From Ifrita kowaldi (lineage: Eukaryota; Chordata; Aves; Passeriformes; Cinclosomatidae), in contig VZRS01014563.1 of assembly GCA_013398055.1 (NCBI GenBank), positions 974,265-1,038,264 on the forward strand: a DNA stretch of 64,000 bases. Reading direction: 5' to 3'. This document shows, piece by piece, positions 25,891 through 39,200 of this stretch. The notes below the pieces were generated by a model, which was not told the origin of the DNA, ran no database searches, and was given only the letters and a program-made list of their open reading frames with translations. The position numbers and the translations under genes were made by a program. How positions within the stretch are numbered: position 1 is the first letter of the stretch; each line of letters starts with the position of its first letter.

Positions 25891-26160
25891 GCGTTTCTTT
25901 CCTTTGTGACTCCAACCGCTGACTAAAACAGGCAAGCAGGTATTTACAGGATCAGCCAAGCCCCTCCTGCCGAGGTGGCCTGAAAGGCATCGTTGCTGTG
26001 TCCTGCAAGCAAATCGCGGCGTCTCCTTCAAAGCCTTTCCTGGTCCCGGGGCAGGATTATGGAAAGGGAGAGCAGTGCCGGCTGTGGAAAATGGAAAATG
26101 TCAGGGCGATGCCGCTGCTGCTGGCAGGGTGAACCCTGGACTCGCTTCGGGAGCCGAGGG

Positions 26161-26725
26161 CAGGCGTCCCTGGGTGCTCTCCTGGGTGGCAGAGTCCGAG
26201 CAGGCACAGTGACAGAAGGGACAGGCGCCCCTGGGTGCTCTCCTGGGTGGCAGAGTCCGAACAGGCACAGTGACAGAAGGGACAGGCGTCCCTGGGTGCT
26301 TTCCTGGGTGGCAGAGTCCGAACAGGCGCGGTGACAGAAGGGACAGGCGTCCCTGGGTGCTCTCCTGGGTGGCAGAGTCCGGCTTTCCTGGGTGGCAGAG
26401 TCCGAACAGGCGCGGTGACAGAAGGGACAGGCGTCCCTGGGTGCTCTCCTGGGTGGCAGAGTCCGAACAGGCACAGTGACAGAAGGGACGGGCGTCCCTG
26501 GGTGCTTTCCTGGGTGGCAGAGTCCGAACAGGCACAGTGACAGAAGGGACAGGCGTCCCTGGGTGCTCTCCTGGGTGGCAGAGTCCGAGCAGGCACAGTG
26601 ACAGAAGGGACGGGCGTTCCTGGGTGCTCTCCTGGGTGGCAGAGTCCGAACAGGCACAGTGACAGAAGGGACAGGCGTCCCTGGGTGCTTTCCTGGGTGG
26701 CAGAGTCCGAACAGGCGCGGTGACA
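26161..26725. repeat. 61-bp minisatellite, nine units plus a 23-bp partial
   Basis: The unit begins CAGGCGTCCCTGGGTGCTCT and runs through CCTGGGTGGCAGAGTCCGAA to 'caggcacagtgacagaagggac'. Units start near 26161, 26222, 26283, 26344, 26428, 26489, 26550, 26611 and 26672. The fourth unit carries an extra 23 bases (a local re-duplication of the TCCTGGGTGGCAGAGTCC part). Variants alternate CACAGTGAC with CGCGGTGAC, and CTCTCC with CTTTCC. Because 61 is one more than a multiple of three, all three minus-strand frames stay open for about 260 codons. These are shadows of the repeat, not genes. Confidence 0.97.
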
Positions 26726-29450
26726 AACAAGGGGACCCGTCCAGCCCCCCTCTGAGCAAAGCACCCCGAGCCAAAAAGCAGCCCACAGTCGCAGGCACCT
26801 GATGTGCTGCTTGTTCCAGAGGCACAGGGTAGGGTACAAGGAGGGGAATCTGCTTTCCTCTTCAACACAGAAAACATCAAAGCTGTCCTAAAAAATTAAA
26901 AGCTTCTGGACGGGCTCTTGGTGTATTTTAAAAAGCAAAACAGACTCGTTTCAAAGCACTCTTTTCAAAGGTCTTTCCTGAACGTACATCACATGCAATG
27001 GAAAAACACTGCATGCCTGGCATTTAATATTTTTCACCTGTGACCCAGGATTGATGTCTGTGTAACTCCCTGATTTAATCCAACGACATGTCTCAGCAAG
27101 AAAAAAACCCTTTCAGAGTTTGAAAAGGAGTTGGAAAAAAATAAAGTCACGCTCAACACTTCCCCTTCCCTGGAGAGATAGGAGTGCTGCTTGCCCTTTC
27201 CTGATGATAAGCATATCCTGGTGGTTAAAAATACATTTTGCTCTTACCGTAAATTCTCCATTAGCCAACTCCTTCAGCCCAGCCCACAGTGTTGGGGTTC
27301 ATGATTCCTTGGAGGCCACACGTGACAGAGCTTGGCCTGTGTGCACCCAAATACACTGGGGAAAAAGCAAAAGTAACAGCTCTGATGCTGCTGCCACTGG
27401 CTTCACCTGGAGCAGAGAAGTCTGCGGAGTGGCAAAAACATTCAGCTAAAATGACTTGCACCAAGACCCCATGGACTCCACATTAATTTTCTGCCTTTAC
27501 AGCTGATTACAGACAGAAAGTTATGGGGTGTATTGAATTCTGAACAACAATTAATTCTTCTGTTAATTTTACTCATTCCAGTGATCATTGTGCAAAGGGA
27601 CAGCTCAGTAACATGGAGCTTAGTGAACAGCAAGTCTTGCTGCTTGATTTGAGATTCTGAAGGCCAGACCTGGAAAACTCAGCCTGTTGAAAGATGGCTC
27701 CAAGACTTGGGCTGTGCAAAGGACACAGATGCCACCTCTTACCAAGGAGGCACCAGCCCTGGGAAGAGCCTGGCTCAGCAAAGCTGGGGCTGCTCACACA
27801 CCCAGATGCCTCCACAGCAGTTCCAGCCTGCAGGTTGGGTTCCTTTGCCATCTGCATGCCTTTCCTAGCACATTCCTGCCAGGAGAAAGCTGATGGGACA
27901 CTCCTCTCTCAGGCTGAGGTAGAAGCTGGTGCACAGCTGTGACTCCCTGTACACAGCAATCACCAGAGTCACAAGTCCGGTTGCATAAACTCAGTACTTT
28001 GCCTTCTTGGCAAGTGCCTTGCAGTTAAGGAGGCACAGAGAGGCCCTGCTCCCAGGCATCAAGAGCTTCAGCTGAAAATCCTGTTTGAGGAACCAGTTCT
28101 GGATTTCTCCTGCGAGACTTAAGGAAAAAAAATTGAGGGGTTAAAAAGAGGCAGAAATGGGAACTTCAAAAGTTATATCTCCTCTGGGCATAAAAGGTAA
28201 AGGAAATCAGGCAGCAGCCCTCTTCCCTTTCTGTTAGGATTCCAGGCTATGGAATAAAGATAAATCCAAGTTCACCCTCCTGTCTTTGTTTCCAAGACTC
28301 AGTAAGACAGGGGAGATATGGCAGAGCCCATCTACGCAGCCATAACCATGGGAACACCAGCAACAAGGGTAAATCAACACAAGATTCCCTATCATCAGTC
28401 TGTGTTTACACTGGAGGCCTCACGCTCCCTGCACCAACCTGGCTGGCAGTTCAGGACCTTGGTATGGCTGTGGAACTAAGTAAGAAAAGGGATTTATGGG
28501 ATAAATATGCATTTTTCTGTCCTAGTACTCACCATCTCTTTTAGAACACACGTTTTACAGCACCCGGTTTCTGCATTCTGCTTTGAAGCCATGCTGCCGC
28601 CTTCCCCTTGCACTTCCCTTGCCCAAGCTACCCCAAACCTCAGCTTTTCCTTGACTCCTACCTCACATTTGGCCTTGCCTCAATGTCCTTTCGTTTAAGA
28701 AAAGGTAGACAGAGCTCTGGGTATTTTCCTGAAGATCAAACCCGGCGGAGGCAGCCCCAGCAGAGGCAAGGGCCAGTACCCCAGTGCAGGGAGCAGCACA
28801 GCATGGAGGTAGAATATTGCTCAACTGGAGCTGCAGCTGCTTGGCATCTTAAAAATGTCCAGGTCTCTGAACTTTCAGGGGCTACGTCTGCATGCCATGA
28901 CACAGCCAAGGGTCGGAATATCAGGCAGCCCTGGAAGGAGCTGTTTGTACCTGCCCTTGGGAGCAGTTCTGCTTCACATATTTTTCTCCTCCGCCTTGAA
29001 AGGTCGCATGGAAAAGCAGTATTTGTGAAGGGGACGAGTGAGGGTGACTGCTGGGGAGAACAGACACCTTGAAACAACCATGAGAGCTTTTCCAGGTGAG
29101 CAGAAGCTCCTTCCCACTCCCATTTTTCCTGGAGTGGCCATTGACAACACCCACGGCCCAGCGGCCACAAGCACTTACCGCCTGGGCAGAGCCAGGGAGG
29201 GACTGATCCCGCCTCCCCTCATTTCCTCATTGCCTTTACTCCTCCATTTATTTCCTTTGGGTTTTCCCCTTTGATTAAACTTCTGGCATGTTGGAATGTT
29301 TAATAATAAAACAGATAACTCATGGGAGATGATATTTATAAAATCTACTGCTCTTTTTTTTTGCTTTTCTTAAGACCTTGAGAGAAAATCTTGAACTACG
29401 TTTTTCCTTTTAAAAATAAAAAAAAAAAGCAGAAGGTGCAGTTAACAAGT
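26726..29450. other. Intergenic stretch right of the minisatellite
   Basis: I see no recognisable gene or repeat family here. Frames up to about 154 codons (for example 28608-29072, plus) show no known domain, have no splice-consistent neighbours and are overlapped by equally long frames on the other strand. Confidence 0.5.
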
Positions 29451-29467
29451 TTTCAAACAATCAATGT

Positions 29468-29486
29468 TTTATTTGGTTAATTTATT
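29468..29486 (-). terminator. GAN: Tandem AATAAA poly(A) signals, candidate GAN distal end
   Basis: Two TTTATT hexamers on the plus strand (AATAAA on minus) lie 13 bases apart. On the minus strand they are followed within 30 bases by TTGTTTGAAAACTTGTTAAC, which suits the downstream U/GU-rich element. To the right is a long AT-rich, repeat-poor tract resembling vertebrate 3' UTR; to the left the composition changes. Confidence 0.35.
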
Positions 29487-32400
29487 AAACACCTTTAAGA
29501 CAATTAATTTTGGTCTGTACCCTTCTATAAAATGATTCAAGTTCTGAACAAACCTCCGATACATAAAGCAAAGTTACTTTTACCATACGCAAATTTCAGA
29601 TCAAAATACAACACTCTGTTTTCTTACATTTATAAAACCCAGTCAAATACAAACGACATTAAAAAAGATAAAACACTTTCACTGATCCTTGGTACAATAT
29701 TACAGCACAATTTGCACAGTGGCAACTAAGTCCTCAAAGCACAAGTCAAATACTTTAAAAAGGGAACCTCCCTTTAGTCACCCAACGTTCTACTGAACAC
29801 GTAAACAAAGCGAGTGCTACCGAATCCAGGAAAATTCCCGTGTCCCTTTTCACACCATGTGTGAGCCACAAAGCAATTCTGCAAGGGAAGCTACTGGTGA
29901 GTAACCAAAGAGCTTTCCTACTTTGCTGTTACCAGTTTTTGTGCAACTACTCCACGAAAATAAATGAATGGAGGTGGACCAGACTCTGCACTGGGCAATT
30001 TGTGGCAACTAAAGTAAACCAAGAAATGAGTGTTTTTCTAAAAACAGATCATAAAACTATTAAAAAAAAAAAATCAGTACCATCTTATCCATGGGTACAA
30101 CTGGAGTAACTGCCTTTTGCTTCACCTTCAAGACTTCTAAAGAAGACACAGAGTGTTTTCAATTGTTGAGTTTGTTCAATAGCAAAACCCAGTGTTTCAG
30201 CAATGGGTCAAAGTGCCATTAGAATTGCACGTTTTTCCTCAATTACAGAATGCATGGTTGCATGAAACGCTCCTTTGGTGCTACACCTGAAAGCCTGCAC
30301 TTACCCTAACCTGTGAACATGGGGGAACTCCTACGAAACAGAAACAAGAACAAAAATTAAAACTACAAACATAAAATGATAAAACTCAGCTCTCAGTTGA
30401 TAGACATTCCTGGGAAGGTCCTACTTAGCAAACTTTGCAGTAACACCTCGAGAAGAGAAAGTAAAACCAGAGCCATGAGAGCAGGGACTGATGTATCCCC
30501 TCGGGCTATGCTTTGCACAGGCAGTCAGGGCAGTTGTACCACAGTGCAACTAAAGGGTTTTTGCCTGCAGTTCTGTAACCCCTTCATTTCTCCCACCCCC
30601 AAACCACTAATTTTACTCACAGTTCAATTGTAAGTTCGGTTATTCAGTCTCAGCTAATGTGAAAACATGTACATAATTAAATGGAAAAATACTCCAATGG
30701 ATCTAACTTTCCTCTCCTCCTTCTCCAAACTCATGTCAAACCCATGAGGACACCACACACTCCAAACCTTTTCCTATCTGTTAACGTTCCCATAATCCCA
30801 ACGGAACGGACAACTGCAAACTGCACAAATAATACATTGTTAAATTATGCTCAAGTGTAAACAATACAGGATGGACACGGTTTAATAAAACCCTAGTGAG
30901 GTACAGCAAAAACCTAATTTCCTAATTTAGTGATTTAAGTGCAACTGAAACGCTGCTGTACCACCCTTCTGCAAACACATCTCTCCAGAATTAAGCTGCA
31001 CTACTAGGCTTATTCCCTTAAAGCTACGTACCCGTGCTATAACTCATTATATTGACTTAATGCAAATATTTGTGGGGGAAAATTAATTTACAGGGTTAAT
31101 TAAAATCTTTTTAGTATTCAAAAGGAATGATAGTAAAGGGATCAACCATGGAAAATGTGGTAATACATGTTTTTAAAAAGATTTCCAATAATTCTAACAC
31201 AAAATAGCAAGTATATTTTGAAAAATGCATAGAAACCCTGTCAATACAAAAATCCCCACTAAAATTACACAACCAAGCAATTTTAATCTAAATATTTTAT
31301 GTGCTTTTCCTATAAAGGCCACTTTGACATACAAATACAAAAAAATTTACATTTTTCCCCAAAATAAATTATTTGTTACTCAATTAAAAATACTGAATAT
31401 GGAAGCATAACAACCCTCTCTCATGCCAGCTGCTCATCTGCAGTGGACTATTTCTGAAGAAGAAAATCTCCTAATATTTTCAGTTACCAAAAGAACAAGA
31501 AAAGGCTTCAGCCTGTGGTCTGCCTAGCTCTAGGAAAAACCTGGGGAAAGGAATGGAACAGGCTGAGCCCCTTACATGGCGTGTGCTGGGGAGGTAATGG
31601 ATGTACACAGACATCTGCAGAGAGAGCTTTTCTGCTTGTCTCCCAGGCTATGCACCAAAATCCCTTTTCGGAATCAGAGAAAGAAATCGAGGTCAATCTG
31701 AATTAAAGAGAGACAAAATAGTAAAGGGAGTTAGGAGGGAGAAACTGTACGAGGTGCAGGGTGGGTTAGGTAAATGAAGAATGGTGAGAACTCATGATCA
31801 CCTGGGAGAGGAGAACTCCTCATGGGAGGCAGAACCAGGGAAAACTGTACCCGTTTTTTAACAGGGGGAAGAAGAGAAACACAAGGAACAAATTCCACTG
31901 GAAAAATGAAGCAGTGGGAGAACAAAGAACCTTGACCAGCAGTCCTGACCACATTTTCAGGGGCATTTATCCCTGAATTGCCACAGAAGCAGAAAAATCA
32001 AACACACACACAGAAGTGGCAGAAATGAAAACTTATTTGGACTGGATTTGAGACGTCACAGGGATTCTTTACTGTAAGCACCAGACCCACAACTGACTGA
32101 CACAGGGAAAGCAAGACAACATCAACCCAGGGGGACACAGCAAACCCCAAATGCCCGACGTGCTCTAGGGCAGGGAGATGCAAACACGGTGAAGTGGCCC
32201 CAGCGGGTAAAGCCACACTGGTGGGGTTACAGGGCAAGCTCCAGCTGACAACACCACGGGACAACAGGAGGGACACAACTGGAGATCACATCATTCCGAG
32301 CCAAAACACCCAACAACCTGACCCAGGTAAACTGCCGGGCAAGGCGAGGGGGCAGGAGGAAAAGCAGTGAACTGGAGTTGCTCTGGACACAAGATTCTTG

Positions 32401-35400
32401 GGCAGCCATTGAGTACAAGCTCTCCTAACCTTGGACCAAGGACTGGGTTTGGAAGGACACAGGAGCTGCACTTCTGTATCACAAGGAATCAGCTCTCTGG
32501 TGTGCTGCATTGCATAGTTTGATTGAGGTCAAAGAGCATTTATGTCTTATTTTTCCCTGTTTCTAACAGAAGTAACTCAACATACTCCAGTCAAAGCATT
32601 CCAAACCCTGGCCCCAAGTGATTAATCAATTCATTTCTAAAGCAGCACATGAAGATTTTGAGGTGGACACATAAATAAAAGCTAAAACTCCATTCCCACA
32701 CAAAGCACAGAAGGACCCACAGCACACGTACACACATAAAAAGCCTGTAACAGTAACCACATCTGTAATACAGGAGTCAGAGCACGACAGCTGGATGATG
32801 GGAATAACCCTTGCTGTTGAGCTGCATGCCGGAGATGGTAAACAAGAGGTGAGTGCTTTTACCTCACCACATCAACACACCTTTTGTAGAGAAAGTGGCA
32901 ATATATTCTGACAATATCCTGGCAATTATCAAGATCTTAGATTTGACAGAACACTGAACCTTTAGGAGAGTGGCAGCAATGTGGCATCACATTCCAACAC
33001 CCTCCTGCTACTTGGTTCATGGAATACAGATATCATAATTGGATTATTCAATGTGGTTGTTTCATTCTCCTAAGATAAAATAGAGTATTTGTACCATACA
33101 AAGTCAGACTAAGTACACTATTTATCATTCATATAATATGTATTCATATTCTTTAACCCAATCCCACAAGATTCATGGGACTTGATAAACGTGGTTTACA
33201 GAGAGAAAACTCTGAAGATAGAGCATCTAGTGTGAAGAAATTTTAGTTTTTCCTTCTGAAGGTAAAACAATTCCAGCTTCTCAGGCTCCCACTTTGGATT
33301 ATGAAGCAGTGGGCATACACACCGGGATGCAGTTCCACATCTCTGGTTTCTCAGAAAAAGAAAAAAAAAATTGCAGTGGGAAAACATTTGGCCAGAAGCT
33401 CCCCAGCTATTTAGGCCAGTACCTGTGGTTCCACACTGCAGACATAGTTCCAGAACCTACAGTTCCATTGCTCCAGAAGTTTCAGATTGAAATACAACAA
33501 ATGCAGAATAGTGGCTCTCCTATAACAGCCCATAAATCTTTATTTCTTACTCCTACGTAAGGGACAGTGCGGACTCATCTTTACCTGTGCAGCAGGGAGC
33601 AGCTGCAAGGCAAGGAATGGTGCTGCTTTTCAGCCTTCCCTAGAACGACAGGATCAGGAATTTGCAAGCTCAGTAGAGTTTCTCCATGGCTCCTCATTTA
33701 CCAGCTGCTTTTCAGAAGTGCTGCAGGTGACACAGACACTCCTGTGAGGCCACCAACTGGTAGCTGCTCTGCAGTGACAGCCTGGATGACTTTGGATGGT
33801 CCAGAGGGCAGCACCCAGTGTGTGAAGGAGGAGAAGGACAAGGCAGTCTCTGGACTCTTTTCAAAAGGTCAAAGGGCTCTTAGATTAACAAGACTGAGAA
33901 ATGCTACAGCACTGGGACTGCAGAGCCTACGAGAAGGCAATAAATAACCTGCTGTCTGGAGATGGGACAAGTTCAAACATCAACCCTTGATCCTTCCTGC
34001 TGCTTCAGACAGGGCAGGAGTAGGACTTTATGTGCTCCAGAGAAGGAAAAACCTTCCTGTAGCAGTGTTACTAAATGCCTAAACCAGACTGATGATATAG
34101 ATCAAACAAAAATAAAGACAGCACAAAAAGGACAACAACAAAGTTCCTATGCAGGACTAAAATTCAGCTCTCTCCTCCATGGCTTGTGTCTACAAGAGCC
34201 TCTCCTCGGAGTGACCAAGCCAATGTCACCACAATGGCAGCACTTGGGAGCTTCCCTCCTTCCTCCTGAGCACCAGTGGCACCCAAACCCTGGGGGCTGA
34301 GCAGGAGGGGTCTGAGGCAAACCCCACACTGGGCCCAACATCCCAATGCTCTGCCAGCCACACGGGTCAGCATGTCCCAGACACACAGCTGGGTCTTAGG
34401 ACTGAGCCTGGGAAGATCAATATTTATGGAATAGCCACCATGATGCTGATGGAAGGCTCTGGAATTAGCAGCTAATTGGTACAGTCTGCAGAGGCATGAA
34501 TAGCTCCTTGTTTCACCCCCACTATTTGTGCATGGCCACTAAAATGTTTGCTACATTGGATTCAAAGTTAGTATGAGCCGCTCCTCAAAATTTTAGAGGA
34601 AAATGTTCTCTGTGAAGCATTTCTTGGTTTTGCCTGTACAAAGGAAAAAAAAAGTAGCATTTTCCCATTACATTTTGTATTATTAAGGCCTTTGACACTT
34701 TGGAAGCTGTGTCTATGAAAAGGGATGCTTTTTTGAAGAGATTGAATACTCAAAGAAAAACTCCACAGAACAAACACAAGCTGATTACCAGCTTATATTG
34801 GTACTTTTAGAAGTCAAGCACAGTGTAAGGAATTCAAAACTATGTCAAAATAGCACCTTTAGAAGCAGAAGAAAACACACTTTTAAAAAAATTTCTTCAA
34901 TCTAAGCAAAACCCCACAAACCTGAAGATCACAAAGAAATGGGCAATGATGTAAGTTCAGGTATGACAGGTGGATATTGATCTGAACAGTTTTTCCTCTG
35001 CAGGTGATTAAATGGGGAACTCCACAGAAAAATGTCTAATTAGACATCACAGAAAAATTAGTGAATCTCTCTATTAAAATAATGGATCAAGTTCACAGGC
35101 AAAACAGTGAGAGCAGAGTAGAGGCAGACAGAAAACTATTTGATCTGTCCTTAAAAGAGCAGAAACTTCTATTTTTTAAACAGATCTTTTCCTATTTAAA
35201 AATCATCAGGACAGCCTTTCAATTGCTACTCTCATTTCCAAGTGTAATAGTTACTTTCAAGTAATAAGAAATTTTTATTTACTTTTTACAGCAGCTGCAG
35301 GTCAACCTTGGTCTTTTTGTACAGAAACATTAATTTAAAATGAAATTAAAGTAAACTGTCCTTGGGCAATGGCACCATTCTGTCCTGCTTCTTGTCTGCT

Positions 35401-36217
35401 TTTAGGTTTTTTTTTAATTGAAGGACAAAATGCAATTTGAAACAAAACAAAACAAAAACTATTTGACAAAGTGCAAAGAAAGAAAAAATGAGGTAGCTGG
35501 GAATAGGGGCTTTTCCTTCCCGACAAGGCGCCAGACTTCCAGCCACAGCGACACACATGAGGGACTGGGCTACCCCTGCTGTACCTGCAGGTTTGCTGAC
35601 AGGTGTTCAGCTGATCTCTGACCTGCTGGCATCAGTTTTACAAGCTCAGTGAAAAGTCATTTCATTGTGTACTAAGCACTGTCCCCCCACACACTGATGT
35701 GCAGAGATATGCAGAAAGCCACAGGGAGCAAGCTGGTGTGGCCACCCTCTGACCCACAGGAGCTGTGCTCCCAGGGACCACGGGCACAGGCCGTGTGTTC
35801 AGAGGGAGAGTGAAAGCAAAACCCTGTTAATAAGAGCAAAACACCTGAGGCCAGAGGAAACATTGTGCATGGAACACCCAGGACCTGTCCCTGATGGGCT
35901 TTGGGGGTTCAAACACTGAGGGCAGCCAGCAGTGGCAATTCCATGAGTTCTGTATGGAATCCAGCCTCTTGCCCCATCTGACACTCACAGCAAGGCTTGT
36001 GCAGTGTGAGGAGAATCTTGTTCTGATCCTTCTCCACCCCTTAGCACTGTAAAGGACCTTCCAGGAGGCCTCCAGAACACAGCTTGCTGTTTACATCATG
36101 TAACCAAGACAGGACAGAACACTCACCATACATTGCAAAATGCAGTCTCAGACCCTTAAATAGAAACATGTTTCAATTGCAAGAAGCAAACCACTCAGGT
36201 TTTGGAAGTCAAGGATT

Positions 36218-36236
36218 AAAAAAAAAAAAAAAAAAA
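36218..36236. repeat. A19 homopolymer
   Basis: A run of 19 A on the plus strand inside the candidate GAN 3' UTR. It reads as U-rich in the transcript, and its length is assembly-sensitive. Confidence 0.9.
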
Positions 36237-39200
36237 GGCTTAAAATTGACTTTGCTGGTGTTTCCCGAAGCAAACAAAAGCTAGAACAGACCCCATGTTC
36301 TCTAAGCAATCCAGAAGAGTCCTTTGGACTAGTTTAAGACCAGTTCTGAAAGGGTTTGAAAATATTTCTTAAGAGGGCACTCCCTGGCTTCCCTTCAAAA
36401 GAAACTATAGCAAGAGCTGTACAGAATGTCAGCAGTGTTTAACTTGACCACCTTGGCAGATACCCCCGTGTGCTGGTTTGTTCACTCTGATAAATAAACG
36501 GGCTTTGCTTTTTAAGACTTAAAAGCTGCAAAACAAGTGACAGGAATGATAATCCTTTCCTGCTATTATGTGTAAATTAATAAAGCAGATTAATAAAACC
36601 CAAAGCTTTTGTGTGTGAGATCATTCAGGAGAGAAGCTCAAGCCCAGCCAGGGATCAGGTTTCTGTAGCCCACTGCCTGTTGCAGACAGATATTCAGACT
36701 TTCCAAAATGGCTCTTGCTTTCAGCAGGTACAAAATTGTTCCACAGGGTTTTTTTTCTGCTCTGCAGGTGGCAGAGGTGGCAGCCCAATAACAGAATGCA
36801 CAGAAATGACACTTGTGAAACAGGTGCACAGCCTGTGGCAGGGGATCTGTCAGGCTCTGACAGGGTTTAGAACTACAGATGAAAGAAACTCGCCCTCAAC
36901 CAAAACTGAGGATGCCTTAGCATTAACTGAAAAAAAACGGAGGAAGGGCAAAGAAATAAAATAAAATAAATAAATAACCCAAGGGCCTAAGGTGGTAATT
37001 CAAAAGCCCCACTATTAAAAAATAATAATAATAATTCATGTTTTATCAATAAAATAACACTAATTACACCGGAGATGCTTCTTTCTATCCTATTATTGTA
37101 ATCAGATCCATCAGCTTTTACCAGGGCTCAGAACAGCCTGGTTTCATTACGCAAATTCAAGGGCACAGGTAGGCAGTGGCATTGAGCAGCTTCATGTATT
37201 GAAGTGCTCTGGCAGGTGTTCCCTGCTCACCCTGCAAAACTGCTGGGCACCAAGATTTAGCCTTTTCCATTGAAAAGCTCCAATCTTCCAGCTCACTTAT
37301 CAAGACATTCCAATAGATTATTTCAAATAACTTCCGAATATTATCCTATACCAATCCTTTATGTATTGTAAATTCTTTTATAACTAAGAAGCAGCTACAT
37401 AGAATAAGTAACTTTAAAAAATATTATTCGGATTTTGTATCACCAATAAATTTTCAACATAATCACCTGTTGGTAGCAGTTCATAGTTTAATTCTCCTAC
37501 TACCCTTAATCCTTTTAAGCAGGTGTTTATCTAGCTGGGCACTTTGCATGGCTTTAGTCTATGTTTTTAGGTAACCTGTTAGTCAAAATCTTGAGAGAAT
37601 TGATCACTGGAGCACAGCAGCAGCCAGACTGCAGAGTCACGTTGGGCATGGCTGGTCAGAGGTGTCACCTTAAACCCTGGCTGCAATCCTTCCTACAGCA
37701 AGGAATTTCCCAGGGAAAAAAGAAAAAAAAAAACCACTAATCTCATAGGGATGATGGAGAGCAAGTGCCAAACTTATTAATAAACTTCAGAGCACACAGA
37801 GGTGACCCCTACAGAAAACGAGCAGAGCTTCCCCCAAACCCTGCTGCCTTCAGCTTTTCCAGGCTCACCTTCCCAAGCTCTGTGCTTTCCTTTCACAGGC
37901 AATGTGCCCTGGAAACACAGACCCTACGGACACAGCTCCCAGCTCCAAGAAAAAACAAGGAAGAGCAACAGAAAATGGCAAATGTCAAAAGGCTGCAGCA
38001 GTGACGACTGAAACACAGGCCTGCACTCAGTCCTGAACGGGAAAAGGAAATACTCCGAGGGAAGATGGAAATAGCAGCTTCTACAAACACGGATGCAATT
38101 AACACCCCTCCCACCCACCTGGAGTAACCGTTTAAGTACTCCAAGGAGCTTAAGAGAACACAACCCCCAAATCCTCAGTGCTAAATTAGAGGCAGAAAGG
38201 ATCCATTTAACCCTAAATTAAATAGAATTCCTTGGAAAGCATCGCTGTGAGTGGCACCAAACTAGACCTTAGTTACAATGGTCAGTCTGCCTGTGTCCCT
38301 GGGCACAGCCACACTTCCCGAGGCACAGCTTCCCTTCTGCAGGTCGATTAATGCAAACAAATTGCACTTAATCTAAAGAGTTATAATTTTAAATACCAAA
38401 GCCTGTTGTCAGCTGCCTTTTATTATGTACTTGCATGGCACCGGTGCTCTAATAAAGAGCAAAGTGTCCATATGCATCACATGGAGTGATATTCAAGGCA
38501 GCTGTGAAGAGTAACACAAACCTGCAGAACAGTATTAAAAAAAAAAAAAGCAGATTTACATTGCTTTCAATAGCATTCATTTAAAAAAAATTAAAGAACC
38601 ACTGCTCTTTTCTGGAACACAGTGAATTTTAAGCATCTCTGTATTTTAGTAGAACAGTTGAATTATTGTTATACACCGAAGAACCCAAAAGTTTGGCACT
38701 TGTAACAACTTGCATTTGTTATTGCATCCTCCACTTTGCATGGCACATGCACGGTAGCAGAGCCCATGCAGGCTGCATGGCCACAGCATTTATGGAAAGA
38801 ACAGAGAAACTGCAGTTAAAACAGGGGAAAACCTCCCCAAACCCCTCACTCCTGTGCATTTACTGAGTCATGCAGGCACAGGAAATATTGCAAAGCAACC
38901 AAGCTGCCTGGTGTGTTCTAGAGGGGGAGTTCATGAGCCAGGCGGTCCAGTAGCTTTGATAAAAACCTTTTATTTTCATCAAGATCTCTGCTTCTGAAGG
39001 CAGGCTCTGTGCCAGGCATGTGCTGTGCAAACACCAGGGACACAGCCTGCCCACAGCTATCAGTGAGCTGATTTTGAGTTTCTTTTGGTTTCAGATTCAC
39101 CTCTGTCCTTTTGTGTAATTTTGTATTCATTTGCCTTCGATTTAAAGATGAAGTACCCTCAAAGCTACAGAAATTCATTTGACCAAAAGCAGCTGGGTTG

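Noticed and set aside
26028..26880. Three overlapping minus-strand ORFs of about 260 codons
   Set aside because: They are the three frames of one 61-bp minisatellite; the period keeps all of them open. There is no start context, splice structure or family similarity.
28608..29170. Opposing 154- and 144-codon ORFs
   Set aside because: They are equally long on both strands with no family similarity, as expected by chance in moderately GC-rich DNA.
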